The translations under genes and the position numbers were made by a program. This document shows positions 1-13,009 of a stretch of 64,000 nucleotides of DNA, piece after piece. Position 1 is the stretch's first letter. The number at the start of each line of letters is the position of its first letter. This DNA comes from Acanthosepion esculentum (Eukaryota > Mollusca > Cephalopoda > Sepiida > Sepiidae): contig OZ038517.1 in NCBI GenBank assembly GCA_964036315.1, positions 19,271,886-19,335,885 of the forward strand, in the 5' to 3' direction. The notes beneath the pieces are model-generated. The model was given only the letters and a program-made list of their open reading frames with translations. It was not told the DNA's origin and did no database searches.

Positions 1-500
1 GGAGTTAAGTGGTGACAAGATATCGGAGGGAGCAATGGCAAGGGGTGGAAAAGCAATCATTTTCTGGAGCCAGAGTATTGGAAGAGACAGGCTTATATCG
101 CGTAAATGAATAAAGACGAGGAAGGAAGCCATGTGAGAAGAAAAGAGGCAAAGAAAATGAGAGAGGGTAGGAGGAGGAGGAGCAAAAAGAATAAAAAGTG
201 AAGGGAAAAAAGGGGGAAGTGAATAGAAAGAAAGAATAGCGGGATGAAGAAAGAGTGAAAGAGTAGAAGCTAACGAGAAAGGAGAAAGCCAAAAGAAAGG
301 AAGGAAGGAATAAAAGAGGGGGAAAGAGCGAGAGGAAGGAAGAGAAGTGATAAGAAAATAGGGCTGAAAATGAGTGGGAGATCTTATTTAATCATTTCAC
401 CACAAGTAGAGGCAATAAAGCCACTAAGGCGCAAGGGGGTTACTGTGAGAGAATATGCAAAAAAGAATACGTTATTAAGGAGAGAGAAGAGAAATTAAGA
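1..500. other. Purine-rich non-tandem flank, no gene seen
   Basis: No gene is recognisable here. From about 126 to 360 the + strand is strongly A/G-rich and low in complexity, built from GAAAG, GGAGG and GAAGG runs. The remainder, including about 361-500, is ordinary mixed sequence. The stop-free minus frame at 5-292 is an S/F/P-rich translation of pyrimidine sequence, the same compositional artefact seen on a far larger scale after 17845. The 125-bp satellite emerges near 500, first as a diverged unit. Confidence 0.6.
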
Positions 501-3500
501 ATACAGAGGGTAAAAATTGACGTTGAATTTAAATTTTTGTAGTTCAAATTTGACAGGAAAGCAAGAAGCCAGAAGAGAGTTCCACAAGGGAAAATTGAGT
601 GAGAACAATAGAAGAGTAATCAGGAAGACAGTAGATAACGATTGACATTGCATTTCAATTTTTGAAGATCAAAGTTGAGAGGAAAGCAAGAAGCCGGAAG
701 AGAGTTCCACAAGCGAAAATTGAGTGAGAACAATAGAAGAGTAATCAGGAAGACAGTAGATAACGATTGACATTGCATTTAAATTTTTGAAGATCAAAGT
801 TGAGAGGAAAGCAAGAAGCCGGAAGAGAGTTCCACAAGCGAAAATTGAGTGAGAACAATAGAAGAGTAATCAGGAAGACAGTAGATAACGATTGACATTG
901 CATTTCAATTTTTGAAGATCAAAGTTGGCAGGAAAGCAAGAAGCCGGAAGAGAGTTCCACAAGGGAAAATTGAGTGAGAACAATAGAAGAGTAATCAGGA
1001 AGACAGTAGATAACGATTGACATTGCATTTCAATTTTTGAAGATCAAAGTTGGCAGGAAAGCAAGAAGCCGGAAGAGAGTTCCACAAGCGAAAATTGAGT
1101 GAGAAAAATAGAAGAGTAATCAGGAAGACAGTAGATAACGATTGACATTGCATTTCAATTTTTGAAGATCAAAGTTGGCAGGAAAGCAAGAAGCCGGAAG
1201 AGAGTTCCACAAGGGAAAATTGAGTGAGAACAATAGAAGAGTAATCAGGAAGACAGTAGATAACGATTGACATTGCATTTCAATTTTTGAAGATAAAAGT
1301 TGAGAGGAAAGTAAGAAGCCAGAAGAGAGTTCCACAAGCGAAAATTGAGTGAGAACAATAGAAGAGTAATCAGGAAGACAGTAGATAACGATTGACATTG
1401 CATTTAAATTTTTGAAGATCAAAGTTGAGAGGAAAGCAAGAAGCCGGAAGAGAGTTCCACAAGCGAAAATTGAGTGAGAACAATAGAAGAGTAATCAGGA
1501 AGACAGTAGATAACGATTGACATTGCATTTAAATTTTTGAAGATCAAAGTTGGCAGGAAAGCAAGAAGCCGGAAGAGAGTTCCACAAGGGAAAATTGAGT
1601 GAGAACAATAGAAGAGTAATCAGGAAGACAGTAGATAATGATTGACATTGTATTTAAATTTTTGAAGATCAAAGTTGGCAGGAAAGCAAGAAGCCGGAAG
1701 AGAGTTCCACAAGGGAAAATTGAGTGAGAACAATAGAAGAGTAATCAGGAAGACAGTAGATAATGATTGACATTGCATTTAAATTTTTGAAGATCAAAGT
1801 TGACTGGAAAGCAAGAAGCCGGAAGAGAGTTCCACAAGGGAAAATTGAGTGAGAACAATAGAAGATTAATCGGGAAGACAGTAGATAATGATTGACATTG
1901 TATTTAAATTTTTGAAGATCAAAGTTGACTGGAAAGCAAGAAGCCGGAAGAGAGTTCCACAAGGGAAAATTGAGTGAGAACAATAGAAGATTAATCGGGA
2001 AGACAGTAGATAATGATTGACATTGTATTTAAATTTTTGAAGATCAAAGTTGACTGGAAAGCAAGAAGCCGGAAGAGAGTTCCACAAGGGAAAATTGAGT
2101 GAGAACAATAGCAGAGTAATCAGGAAGACAGTAGATAACGATTGACATTGCATTTCAATTTTTGAAGATCAAAGTTGACTGGAAAGCAAGAAGCCGGAAG
2201 AGAGTTCCACAAGGGAAAATTGAGTGAGAACAATAGAAGAGTAATCAGGAAGACAGTAGATAATGATTGACATTGCATTTAAATTTTTGAAGATCAAAGT
2301 TGACTGGAAAGCAAGAAGCCGGAAGAGAGTTCCACAAGGGAAAATTGAGTGAGAACAATAGAAGAGTAATCAGGGAGACAGTAGATAACGATTGACATTG
2401 CATTTAAATTTTGGAAGATCAAAGTTGGCAGGAAAGCAAGAAGCCGGAAGAGAGTTCCACAAGGGAAAATTGAGTGAGAACAATAGAAGAGTAATCAGGA
2501 AGACAGTAGATAACGATTGACATTGCATTTCAATTTTTGAAGATCAAAGTTGACTGGAAAGCAAGAAGCCGGAAGAGAGTTCCACAAGGGAAAATTGAGT
2601 GAGAACAATAGAAGAGTAATCAGGAAGACAGTAGATAATGATTGACATTGCATTTAAATTTTTGAAGATCAAAGTTGACTGGAAAGCAAGAAGCCGGAAG
2701 AGAGTTCCACAAGGGAAAATTGAGTGAGAACAATAGAAGAGTAATCAGGAAGACAGTAGATAACGATTGACATTGCATTTCAATTTTTGAAGATCAAAGT
2801 TGACTGGAAAGCAAGAAGCCGGAAGAGAGTTCCACAAGGGAAAATTGAGTGAGAACAATAGAAGAGTAATCAGGAAGACAGTAGATAATGATTGACATTG
2901 CATTTAAATTTTTGAAGATCAAAGTTGACTCGAAAGCAAGAAGCCGGAAGAGAGTTCCACAAGGGAAAATTGAGTGAGAACAATAGAAGAGTAATCAGGA
3001 AGACAGTAGATAACGATAGACATTGCATTTAAATTTTTGAAGATCAAAGTTGAATGGAAAGCAAGAAGCCGGAAGAGAGTTCCACAAGCGAAAATTGAGT
3101 GAGAACAATAGAAGAGTAATCAGGAAGACAGTAGATAACGATTGACATTGCATTTAAATTTTGGAAGATCAAAGTTGGCAGGAAAGCAAGAAGCCGGAAG
3201 AGAGTTCCACAAGGGAAAATTGAGTGAGAACAATAGAAGAGTAATCAGGAAGACAGTAGATAACGATAGACATTGCATTTAAATTTTTGAAGATCAAAGT
3301 TGAATGGAAAGCAAGAAGCCGGAAGAGAGTTCCACAAGGGAAAATTGAGTGAGAACAATAGAAGTGTAATCAGGAAGACAGTAGATAATGATTGACATTG
3401 CATTTAAATTTTTGAAGATCAAAGTTGGCAGGAAAGCAAGAAGCCGGAAGAGAGTTCCACAAGGGAAAATTGAGTGAGAACAATAGAAGAGTAATCAGGA

Positions 3501-4469
3501 AGACAGTAGATAATGATTGACATTGCATTTAAATTTTTGAAGATCAAAGTTGGCAGGAAAGCAAGAAGCCGGAAGAGAGTTCCACAAGGGAAAATTGAGT
3601 GAGAACAATAGAAGAGTAATCAGGAAGACAGTAGATAACGATTGACATTGCATTTAAATTTTTGAAGATCAAAGTTGAATGGAAAGCAAGAAGCCGGAAG
3701 AGAGTTCCACAAGGGAAAATTGAGTGAGAACAATAGAAGAGTAATCAGGAAGACAGTAGATAATGATTGACATTGCATTTAAATTTTTGAAGATCAAAGT
3801 TGGCAGGAAAGCAAGAAGCCGGAAGAGAGTTCCACAAGGGAAAATTGAGTGAGAACAATAGAAGAGTAATCAGGAAGACAGTAGATAATGATTGACATTG
3901 CATTTAAATTTTTGAAGATCAAAGTTGGCAGGAAAGCAAGAAGCCGGAAGAGAGTTCCACAAGGGAAAATTGAGTGAGAACAATAGAAGAGTAATCAGGA
4001 AGACAGTAGATAACGATTGACATTGGATTTAAATTTTTGAAGATCAAAGTTGACTGGAAAGCAAGAAGCCGGAAGAGAGTTCCACAAGGGAAAATTGAGT
4101 GAAAACAATAGAAGAGTAATCAGGAAGACAGTAGATAACGATTGACATTGCATTTAGATTTTTGAAGATCAAAGTTGACTGGAAAGCAAGAAGCCGGAAG
4201 AGAGTTCCACAAGGGAAAATTGAGTGAGAACAATAGAAGAGTAATCAGGAAGACAGTAGATAACGATTGACATTGCATTTAAATTTTTGAAGATCAAAGT
4301 TGACTGGAAAGCAAGAAGCCGGAAGAGAGTTCCACAAGGGAAAATTGAGTGAAAACAATAGAAGAGTAATCAGGAAGACAGTAGATAACGATTGACATTG
4401 CATTTAAATTTTTGAAGATCAAAGTTGACTGGAAAGCAAGAAGCCGGAAGAGAGTTCCACAAGGGAAAA

Positions 4470-6470
4470 TTGAGTGAAAACAATAGAAGAGTAATCTGGA
4501 AGACAGTAGATAACGATTGACATTGCATTTAAATTTTTGAAGATCAAAGTTCGCAGGAAAGCAAGAAGCCGGAAGAGAGTTCCACAAGCGAAAATTGAGT
4601 GAGAACAATAGAAGAGTAATCAGGAAGACAGTAGATAATGATTGACATTGCATTTAAATTTTGGAAGATCAAAGTTGACTGGAAAGCAAGAAGCCGGAAG
4701 AGAGTTCCACAAGGGAAAATTGAGTGAGAACAATAGAAGAGTAATCAGGAAGACAGTAGATAACGATTGACATTGCATTTAAATTTTTGAAGATCAAAGT
4801 TGACTGGAAAGCAAGAAGCCGGAAGAGAGTTCCACAAGGGAAAATTGAGTGAGAACAATAGAAGAGTAATCAGGAAGACTGTAGATAATGATTGACATTG
4901 TATTTAAATTTTTGAAGATCAAAGTTGGCAGGAAAGCAAGAAGCCGGAAGAGAGTTCCACAAGCGAAAATTGAGTGAGAACAATAGAAGAGTAATCAGGA
5001 AGACAGTAGATAACGATTGACATTGCATTTAAATTTTTGAAGATCAAACTTGAGAGGAAAGCAAGAAGTCGGAAGAGAGTTCCACAAGCGAAAATTGAGT
5101 GAGAACAATAGAAGAGTAATCAGGAAGACAGTAGATAACGATTGACATTGCATTTAAATTTTTGAAGATCAAACTTGTGAGGAAAGCAAGAAGTCGGAAG
5201 AGAGTTCCACAAGCGAAAATTGAGTGAGAACAATAGAAGAGTAATCAGGAAGACAGTAGATAATGATTGACATTGTATTTAAATTTTTGAAGATCAAAGT
5301 TGGCAGGAAAGCAAGAAGCCGGAAGAGAGTTCCACAAGGGAAAATTGAGTGAGAACAATAGAAGAGTAATCAGGAAGACAGTAGATAATGATTGACATTG
5401 CATTTAAATTTTTGAAGATCAAAGTTGACTGGAAAGCAAGAAGCCGGAAGAGAGTTCCACACGGGAAAATTGAGTGAAAACAATAGAAGAGTAATCAGGA
5501 AGACAGTAGATAACGATTGACATTGCATTTAAATTTTTGAAGATCAAAGTTCGCAGGAAAGCAAGAAGCCGGAAGAGAGTTCCACAAGCGAAAATTGAGT
5601 GAGAACAATAGAAGAGTAATCAGGAAGACAGTAGATAATGATTGACATTGCATTTAAATTTTGGAAGATCAAAGTTGACTGGAAAGCAAGAAGCCGGAAG
5701 AGAGTTCCACAAGGGAAAATTGAGTGAGAACAATAGAAGAGTAATCAGGAAGACAGTAGATAACGATTGACATTGCATTTAAATTTTTGAAGATCAAAGT
5801 TGACTGGAAAGCAAGAAGCCGGAAGAGAGTTCCACAAGGGAAAATTGAGTGAGAACAATAGAAGAGTAATCAGGAAGACTGTAGATAATGATTGACATTG
5901 TATTTAAATTTTTGAAGATCAAAGTTGGCAGGAAAGCAAGAAGCCGGAAGAGAGTTCCACAAGCGAAAATTGAGTGAGAACAATAGAAGAGTAATCAGGA
6001 AGACAGTAGATAACGATTGACATTGCATTTAAATTTTTGAAGATCAAACTTGAGAGGAAAGCAAGAAGTCGGAAGAGAGTTCCACAAGCGAAAATTGAGT
6101 GAGAACAATAGAAGAGTAATCAGGAAGACAGTAGATAACGATTGACATTGCATTTAAATTTTTGAAGATCAAACTTGAGAGGAAAGCAAGAAGTCGGAAG
6201 AGAGTTCCACAAGCGAAAATTGAGTGAGAACAATAGAAGAGTAATCAGGAAGACAGTAGATAATGATTGACATTGTATTTAAATTTTTGAAGATCAAAGT
6301 TGGCAGGAAAGCAAGAAGCCGGAAGAGAGTTCCACAAGGGAAAATTGAGTGAGAACAATAGAAGAGTAATCAGGAAGACAGTAGATAATGATTGACATTG
6401 CATTTAAATTTTTGAAGATCAAAGTTGACTGGAAAGCAAGAAGCCGGAAGAGAGTTCCACAAGGGAAAAT
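4470..6470. repeat. 8-unit (1000-bp) higher-order repeat, two copies
   Basis: Inside the 125-bp array, rare unit variants recur 1000 bp apart. The AGTTCGCAGG variant is at about 4550 and 5550. A TTTTGGAAG variant is near 4660 and 5660. GGAAGACTGTAG is at about 4874 and 5874. AAACTTGAGAGG is at about 5045 and 6045. A neighbouring TTGTGAGG unit near 5175 matches TTGAGAGG near 6175 with one change. The two 8-unit blocks therefore arose by duplication of a whole block rather than of single units. The register breaks near 6470, where GTGAAAAC in the first copy faces GTGAGAAC. Confidence 0.85.
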
Positions 6471-6509
6471 TGAGTGAGAACAATAGAAGAGTAATCAGGA
6501 AGACAGTAG

Positions 6510-9420
6510 ATAATGATTGACATTGCATTTAAATTTTTGAAGATCAAAGTTGACTGGAAAGCAAGAAGCCGGAAGATAGTTCCACAAGGGAAAATTGAGT
6601 GAGAACAATAGAAGAGTAATCAGGAAGACAGTAGATAATGATTGACATTGTATTTAAATTTTTGAAGATCAAAGTTGGCAGGAAAGCAAGAAGCCGGAAG
6701 AGAGTTCCACAAGGGAAAATTGAGTGAGAACAATAGAAGAGTAATCAGGAAGACAGTAGATAATGATTGACATTGTATTTAAATTTTTGAAGATCAAAGT
6801 TGGCAGGAAAGCAAGAAGCCGGAAGAGAGTTCCACAAGCGAAAATTGAGTGAGAACAATAGAAGAGTAATCAGGAAGACAGTAGATAACGATTGACATTG
6901 CATTTAAATTTTTGAAGATCAAACTTGAGAGGAAAGCAAGAAGTCGGAAGAGAGTTCCACAAGCGAAAATTGAGTGAGAACAATAGAAGAGTAATCAGGA
7001 AGACAGTAGATAACGATTGACATTGCATTTAAATTTTTGAAGATCAAAGTTCGCAGGAAAGCAAGAAGCCGGAAGAGAGTTCCACAAGCGAAAATTGAGT
7101 GAGAACAATAGAAGAGTAATCAGGAAGACAGTAGATAACGATTGACATTGCATTTAAATTTTTGAAGATCAAACTTGAGAGGAAAGCAAGAAGTCGGAAG
7201 AGAGTTCCACAAGCGAAAATTGAGTGAGAACAATAGAAGAGTAATCAGGAAGACAGTAGATAATGATTGACATTGTATTTAAATTTTTGAGGATCAAAGT
7301 TGGCAGGAAAGCAAGAAGCCGGAAGAGAGTTCCACAAGGGAAAATTGATTGAGAACAATAGAAGAGTAATCAGGAAGACAGTAGATAATGATTGACATTG
7401 CATTTAAATTTTTGAAGATCAAAGTTGACTGGAAAGCAAGAAGCCGGAAGAGAGTTCCACAAGGGAAAATTGAGTGAGAACAATAGAAGAGTAATCGGGA
7501 AGACAGTAGATAATGATTGACATTGTATTTAAATTTTTGAAGATCAAAGTTGACTGGAAAGCAAGAAGCCGGAAGAGAGTTCCACAAGGGAAAATTGAGT
7601 GAGAACAATAGAAGAGTAATCAGGAAGACAGTAGATAATGTTTGACATTGCATTTAAATTTTTTCAGATCAAAGTTGACTGGAAAGCAAGAAGCCGGAAG
7701 AGAGTTCCACAAGGGAAAATTGAGTGAGAACAATAGAAGAGTAATCAGGAAGACAGTAGATAATGATTGACATTGTATTTAAATTTTTGAAGATCAAAGT
7801 TGGCAGGAAAGCAAGAAGCCGGAAGAGAGTTCCACAAGGGAAAATTGAGTGAGAACAATAGAAGAGTAATCAGGAAGACAGTAGATAATGATTGACATTG
7901 TATTTAAATTTTTGAAGATCAAAGTTGGCAGGAAAGCAAGAAGCCGCAAGAGAGTTCCACAAGCGAAAATTGAGTGAGAACAATAGAAGAGTAATCAGGA
8001 AGACAGTAGATAACGATTGACATTGCATTTAAATTTTTGAAGATCAAACTTGAGAGGAAAGCAAGAAGTCGGAAGAGAGTTCCACAAGCGAAAATTGAGT
8101 GAGAACAATAGAAGAGTAATCAGGAAGACAGTAGATAACGATTGACATTGCATTTAAATTTTTGAAGATCAAAGTTCGCAGGAAAGCAAGAAGCCGGAAG
8201 AGAGTTCCACAAGCGAAAATTGAGTGAGAACAATAGAAGAGTAATCAGGAAGACAGTAGATAACGATTGACATTGCATTTAAATTTTTGAAGATCAAACT
8301 TGAGAGGAAAGCAAGAAGTCGGAAGAGAGTTCCACAAGCGAAAATTGAGTGAGAACAATAGAAGAGTAATCAGGAAGACAGTAGATAATGATTGACATTG
8401 TATTTAAATTTTTGAAGATCAATGTTGGCAGGAAAGCAAGAAGCCGGAAGAGAGTTCCACAAGGGAAAATTGAGTGAGAACAATAGAAGAGTAATCAGGA
8501 AGACAGTAGATAATGATTGACATTGCATTTAAATTTTTGAAGATCAAAGTTGACTGGAAAGCAAGAAGCCGGAAGAGAGTTCCACAAGGGAAAATTGAGT
8601 GAGAACAATAGAAGAGTAATCGGGAAGACAGTAGATAATGATTGACATTGTATTTAAATTTTTGAAGATCAAAGTTGACTGGAAAGCAAGAAGCCGGAAG
8701 AGAGTTCCACAAGGGAAAATTGAGTGAGAACAATAGAAGAGTAATCAGGAAGACAGTAGATAATGTTTGACATTGCATTTAAATTTTTGAAGATCAAAGT
8801 TGACTGGAAAGCAAGAAGCCGGAAGAGAGTTCCACAAGGGAAAATTGAGTGAGAACAATAGAAGAGTAATCAGGAAGACAGTAGATAATGATTGACATTG
8901 TATTTAAATTTTTGAAGATCAAAGTTGGCAGGAAAGCAAGAAGCCGGAAGAGAGTTCCACAAGGGAAAATTGAGTGAGAACAATAGAAGAGTAATCAGGA
9001 AGACAGTAGATAATGATTGACATTGTATTTAAATTTTTGAAGATCAAAGTTGGCAGGAAAGCAAGAAGCCGCAAGAGAGTTCCACAAGCGAAAATTGAGT
9101 GAGAACAATAGAAGAGTAATCAGGAAGACAGTAGATAACGATTGACATTGCATTTAAATTTTTGAAGATCAAACTTGAGAGGAAAGCAAGAAGTCGGAAG
9201 AGAGTTCCACAAGCGAAAATTGAGTGAGAACAATAGAAGAGTAATCAGGAAGACAGTAGATAACGATTGACATTGCATTTAAATTTTTGAAGATCAAAGT
9301 TCGCAGGAAAGCAAGAAGCCGGAAGAGAGTTCCACAAGCGAAAATTGAGTGAGAACAATAGAAGAGTAATCAGGAAGACAGTAGATAACGATTGACATTG
9401 CATTTAAATTTTTGAAGATC
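6510..9420. repeat. 9-unit (1125-bp) higher-order repeat, about 2.6 copies
   Basis: Variant markers recur at 1125 bp. AAACTTGAGA is at 6921, 8046 and 9171. TCGCAGGAAA is at 7051, 8176 and 9301. GTAGATAATGTTTG is at 7631 and 8756. GCAAGAAGCCGCAAG is at 7936 and 9061, while the equivalent site at 6811 still reads GCCGGAAG. The last marker is therefore a mutation present in copies two and three only, which orders the duplication events. The pattern ends near 9420, where a GACT unit replaces the expected GAGA unit. The block directly follows the 8-unit repeat and shares its variants, so it probably derives from the 8-mer by gain of one unit. Confidence 0.85.
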
Positions 9421-10219
9421 AAAGTTGACTGGAAAGCAAGAAGCCGGAAGAGAGTTCCACAAGGGAAAATTGAGTGAGAACAATAGAAGAGTAATCAGGA
9501 AGACACTAGATAACGATTGACATTGCATTTAAATTTTTGAAGATCAAAGTTGGCAGGAAAGCAAGAAGCCGGAAGAGAGTTCCACAAGGGAAAATTGAGT
9601 GAGAACAATAGAAGAGTAATCAGGAAGACACTAGATAACGATTGACATTGCATTTAAATTTTTGAAGATCAAAGTTGGCAGGAAAGCAAGAAGCCGGAAG
9701 AGAGTTCCACAAGGGAAAATTGAGTGAGAACAATAGAAGAGTAATCGGGAAGACAGTAGATAACGATTGACATTGCATTTAAATTTTTGAAGATCAAAGT
9801 TGGCAGGAAAGCAAGAAGCCAGAAGAGAGTTCCACAAGGGAAAATTGAGTGAGAACAATAGAAGAGTAATCAGGAAGACAGTAGATAATGATTGACATTG
9901 CATTTAAATTTTTGAAGATCAAAGTTGACTGGAAAGCAAGAAGCCGGAAGAGAGTTCCACAAGCGAAAATTGAGTGAGAACAATAGAAGAGTAATCAGGA
10001 AGACAGTAGATAACGATTGACATTGCATTTCAATTTTTGAAGATCAAAGTTGACTGGAAAGCAAGAAGCCGGAAGAGAATTCCACAAGGGAAAATTGAGT
10101 GAGAACAATAGAAGAGTAATCAGGAAGACAGTAGATAATGATTGACATTGTATTTAAATTTTTGAAGATCAAAGTTGGCAGGAAAGCAAGAAGCCGGAAG
10201 AGAGTTCCACAAGCGAAAA

Positions 10220-10645
10220 CAAGAAGAGAATTTGACAATCGAGAAATGTGAGTTAGCATAGAACTTAGTTACATAAAAGCCATTTTAAATGTAAACTGAT
10301 GAGACCTTGCTGCCAATCTAGTACTGCATTTAGATTCATAAAGTCTGGCCACCATAGAGGATAGCTCATCAGAACAATTACCATGAAATAATCATAGAAA
10401 AGGCACAAGAAATCTATGTTACAGTGATGGGGAAATCACTGAAGCTGAGGTGCAAGGTTAGGACCAATAACATTGCAGATTTTTCCTTGTATTTTATCAA
10501 GAATCTCTCAATATATTGCAAAAGAACCAGACCAGATGTAACATCAATATTCAATGAATGGACTCATGGTAGACTTATAAATGTCTAAGATAGTTTGTGT
10601 TGGGAAAAATTGTCTGGCATGGCACATTGAATCAACTTTAGAGTT
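10220..10645. other. Spacer between repeat arrays, no gene seen
   Basis: About 425 bp of mixed-composition, apparently single-copy sequence between the 125-bp satellite and the purine-rich tract. Stop codons are frequent in all frames. I recognise no open frame, RNA gene or transposon end. The transition from the satellite is abrupt at 10219-10220. Confidence 0.6.
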
Positions 10646-10837
10646 AAAAGGAAGAAAAAGAAAGAAAAGAGAAAGTAAAAAGACAGTGTATAAGAAGAAA
10701 AGAATCAAAGAAAGTGAAGGAAGAAGGAAAGACTAAAGAGAAGGTCAGAGGAGGAGAAATGGAGAGAGTGAAAGAATAGAAGAACAAAGATGAAAAAGAA
10801 AAGAAGAAGAAGAAAGAAAAGGGAAAAGAAGAAAAGA
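10646..10837. repeat. Purine-rich (GAAAA/GAAG) low-complexity tract
   Basis: About 190 bp in which the + strand is almost entirely A and G, in imperfect GAAAA, GAAG and AAGAAG runs. It lies on the same strand as the purine tracts at 126-360 and 17420-17810 and the 104-bp satellite. Spacer sequence of about 110 bp without visible features follows to about 10950. Confidence 0.8.
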
Positions 10838-12152
10838 TTCACATATGGAAATAAAACATTAAGGAATTTCATTTGATTTCATTAACAGCATATCAACTAA
10901 TTATGGGTCATTTAATGCCAAAATTTAATTTCCTTGGGAACTTTGGTAATTTTCTTTTTTTCCTATTAAAACCAGTTGCTGTTTTTTGGGAGTTTTTTTT
11001 TTTTAATTAAAATCAGTTGCTGGAATTTTTTTTCTATTAAAGTCCCTTGTCAGAATTTTTTACTATTAAAATCAATGTTTTTTTTTACTAATAAAATTGA
11101 GTGCTGGAATTTTTTTTACTATTAAAATCACTTGATGGAATTTTCTGTTTTAATACTAAAATCAATTGCATGATTTTTTTTTTTCTATTAAAATGGATAG
11201 CTGAAATATTTTTAATATTAAAGTCAGTTGCTGGTAATTGATAAAATGTTTGAGTGTATTAAGAATTTAAATCAATTGCTGGAATTTTTTCTATTAAAAT
11301 TAATTGTAGTATTTTTTGTTTTTATTTTCTGTTAAAATCAATTGCTATTTTTTTTTGTTTTTTCTATAAAAATCAAATGCTGTATTTTTTGTTTTTTTCT
11401 ATTAAAATCAATTGCTGTATTTTTTGGGTTTTTTTCTATTAAAATCAATTGCTGTATTTTTTATTTTTTTCTATTAAAATCAATTGCTGTGTTTCTTTTA
11501 TATTTAAATAAATTGCTGTATTTTTTGTTTTTTGTTTTCTATTATAATCAATTGCAGTATTTTTTGTTTTTATTTTCTATTAAAATCAATTGCTGTATTT
11601 TTTGTTTTTTTCTATTAAAATCAATTGCTGTTTTTTTTCTATTTAAATAAATTGCTGTATTTTTTGTTTTTTTGTTTTCCATTATAATCAATTGAAAATT
11701 TTTTTGTTTTTATTTTTTATTAAAATCAATTGCAGTATTTTTTGCTTTTTCCTATTAAAATCAATTGCTGTATTTTTTGTTTATTTTCTATTAAAATCAA
11801 TTGCTGTATATTTTGTTTTTTTTCTATTAAAATCAATTGCTGTATTTTTTGTTTTTTTTTTTCTATTAAAATCAATTGCTGTATTTTTTGTTTTTTTTTC
11901 TATTAAAATCAATTGCTGTATTTTTTGTTTTTTTCTATTAAAATCAATTGCTGTATTTTTTGTTTTTTTCTATTAAAATCAATTGCTGTATTTTTTGTTT
12001 TTTTTTCTATTAAAATCACTTGCTGTATTTTTTGTTTTTTCTATTAAAATCAATTGTTGTGTTTCTTTTATATTTAAATAAATTTCTGTATTTTATTGTT
12101 TTTCGTTTTCTATTATAATCAATTGCAGTATTTTTTGTTTTTATTTTCTATG

Positions 12153-12267
12153 AAAATCAATTGCTGTATTTTTTCTATTAAAATCAATTGGTGTATTTTT
12201 TGTTTTTTTCTAAAAAACAAAAAATACAGCAATTGATTTTAATAGAAAAAATACAGCAATTGATTTT
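12153..12267. repeat. 56-bp near-perfect palindrome with 3-base loop
   Basis: The left arm at 12153-12208 and the right arm at 12212-12267 are reverse complements over 56 bp with a single mismatch (12191 G). They are separated only by TCT at 12209-12211. Each arm contains one and a half minisatellite units, so the array runs forward, flips for about 57 bp, then resumes forward at about 12270. A second, shorter inverted pair at the return junction (11 bp arms, 12251-12261 and 12270-12280) marks the exit point. This is what a replication template switch to the opposite strand and back would leave. DNA or RNA of this stretch can fold into a very stable hairpin. Confidence 0.93.
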
Positions 12268-13009
12268 ACAATTGCTGTATTTTTATTCTATTAAAATCAA
12301 TTGCAGTATTTTTTGTTTTTATTTTCTATTAAAATCAATTTCTGTATTTTTTTTTTTTTCTATTAAAATCAATTGCTGTATGTTCTGTTTTTTTTCTATT
12401 AAAATCAATTGCTGTATGTTTTGTTTTTTTTCTATTAAAATCAATTGCTGTATTTTTTGTTTTTTGTTTTCTATTATAATCAATTGCAGTATTTTTTGTT
12501 TTTATTTTCTATTAAAATCAATTGCTGTATTTTTTGTTTATTTTTCTATTAAAATCAATTGCTGTATTTTTTGTTTTTATTTTCTATTAAAATCAATTGC
12601 TGTATTTTTTGTTTTTTTTCTATTAAAATCAATTGCTGTATGTTTTGTTTTTTTTTCTATTAAAATCAATTGCTGTATTTTTTTTCTATTAAACTGAATT
12701 GCTGGATTTCTTTCTGTTAGAATCTATTAAAATTAATTGCTGGAATATTGTTATTTTTTTTCACTATTAAAATCAATTGATTTTATTGTTTTTCCTATTA
12801 ATATCAGTTGCTGTAAATTATTTATACTATTAAAATCAATTGCAATATCTATTCAAATCTATTACGGAATTTATTTTCCTATTAAAATCTGTTGCTGGAA
12901 AATTGTCATTAGTATAAAATCTATTGCTGTAATTTTTTCTTATTAAAATGAATTATAGAAATAATTCTTTCCTATTAATATGTATTGTTCAAATTCTTTG
13001 TGTTTTTCC

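Larger units (their letters stand above)
501..10219. repeat. 125-bp satellite array, about 77.7 units
   Basis: Units repeat with a period of exactly 125 bp. The word GTAGATAA, or a one-base variant of it, recurs in one register at 631, 756, 881, 4881, 5631, 7631, 8756, 9506 and 10131. The span 631-10131 is exactly 76 x 125 bp, so there is no net indel. The unit holds an AT-rich core (CATTTAAATTTTTGAAGATC) and a purine-rich half (AAGCCGGAAGAGAGTTCC). The first unit, near 501-630, is the most diverged. The array stops mid-unit at 10219, inside the AAGCGAAAA segment. Common variants are TAACG/TAATG, AAGCC/AAGTC, AAGGG/AAGCG and the GACT/GGCA/GAGA/CGCA alternatives at one four-base site. Minus-strand open frames of 90-119 codons are translations of three consecutive units (375 bp = 125 codons) and are not genes. 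I do not recognise the family. Confidence 0.97.

Noticed and set aside
501..10219. CRISPR array
   Set aside because: Units are contiguous 125-bp repeats with no unique spacers, and the context is eukaryotic.
1120..10259. Minus-strand 71-119 codon frames in the 125-bp array
   Set aside because: The same peptide recurs wherever the unit variants lack a stop; there is no independent coding signal.
11342..12946. Plus-strand Phe/Ile/Lys-rich frames
   Set aside because: Direct translations of the T-rich minisatellite.
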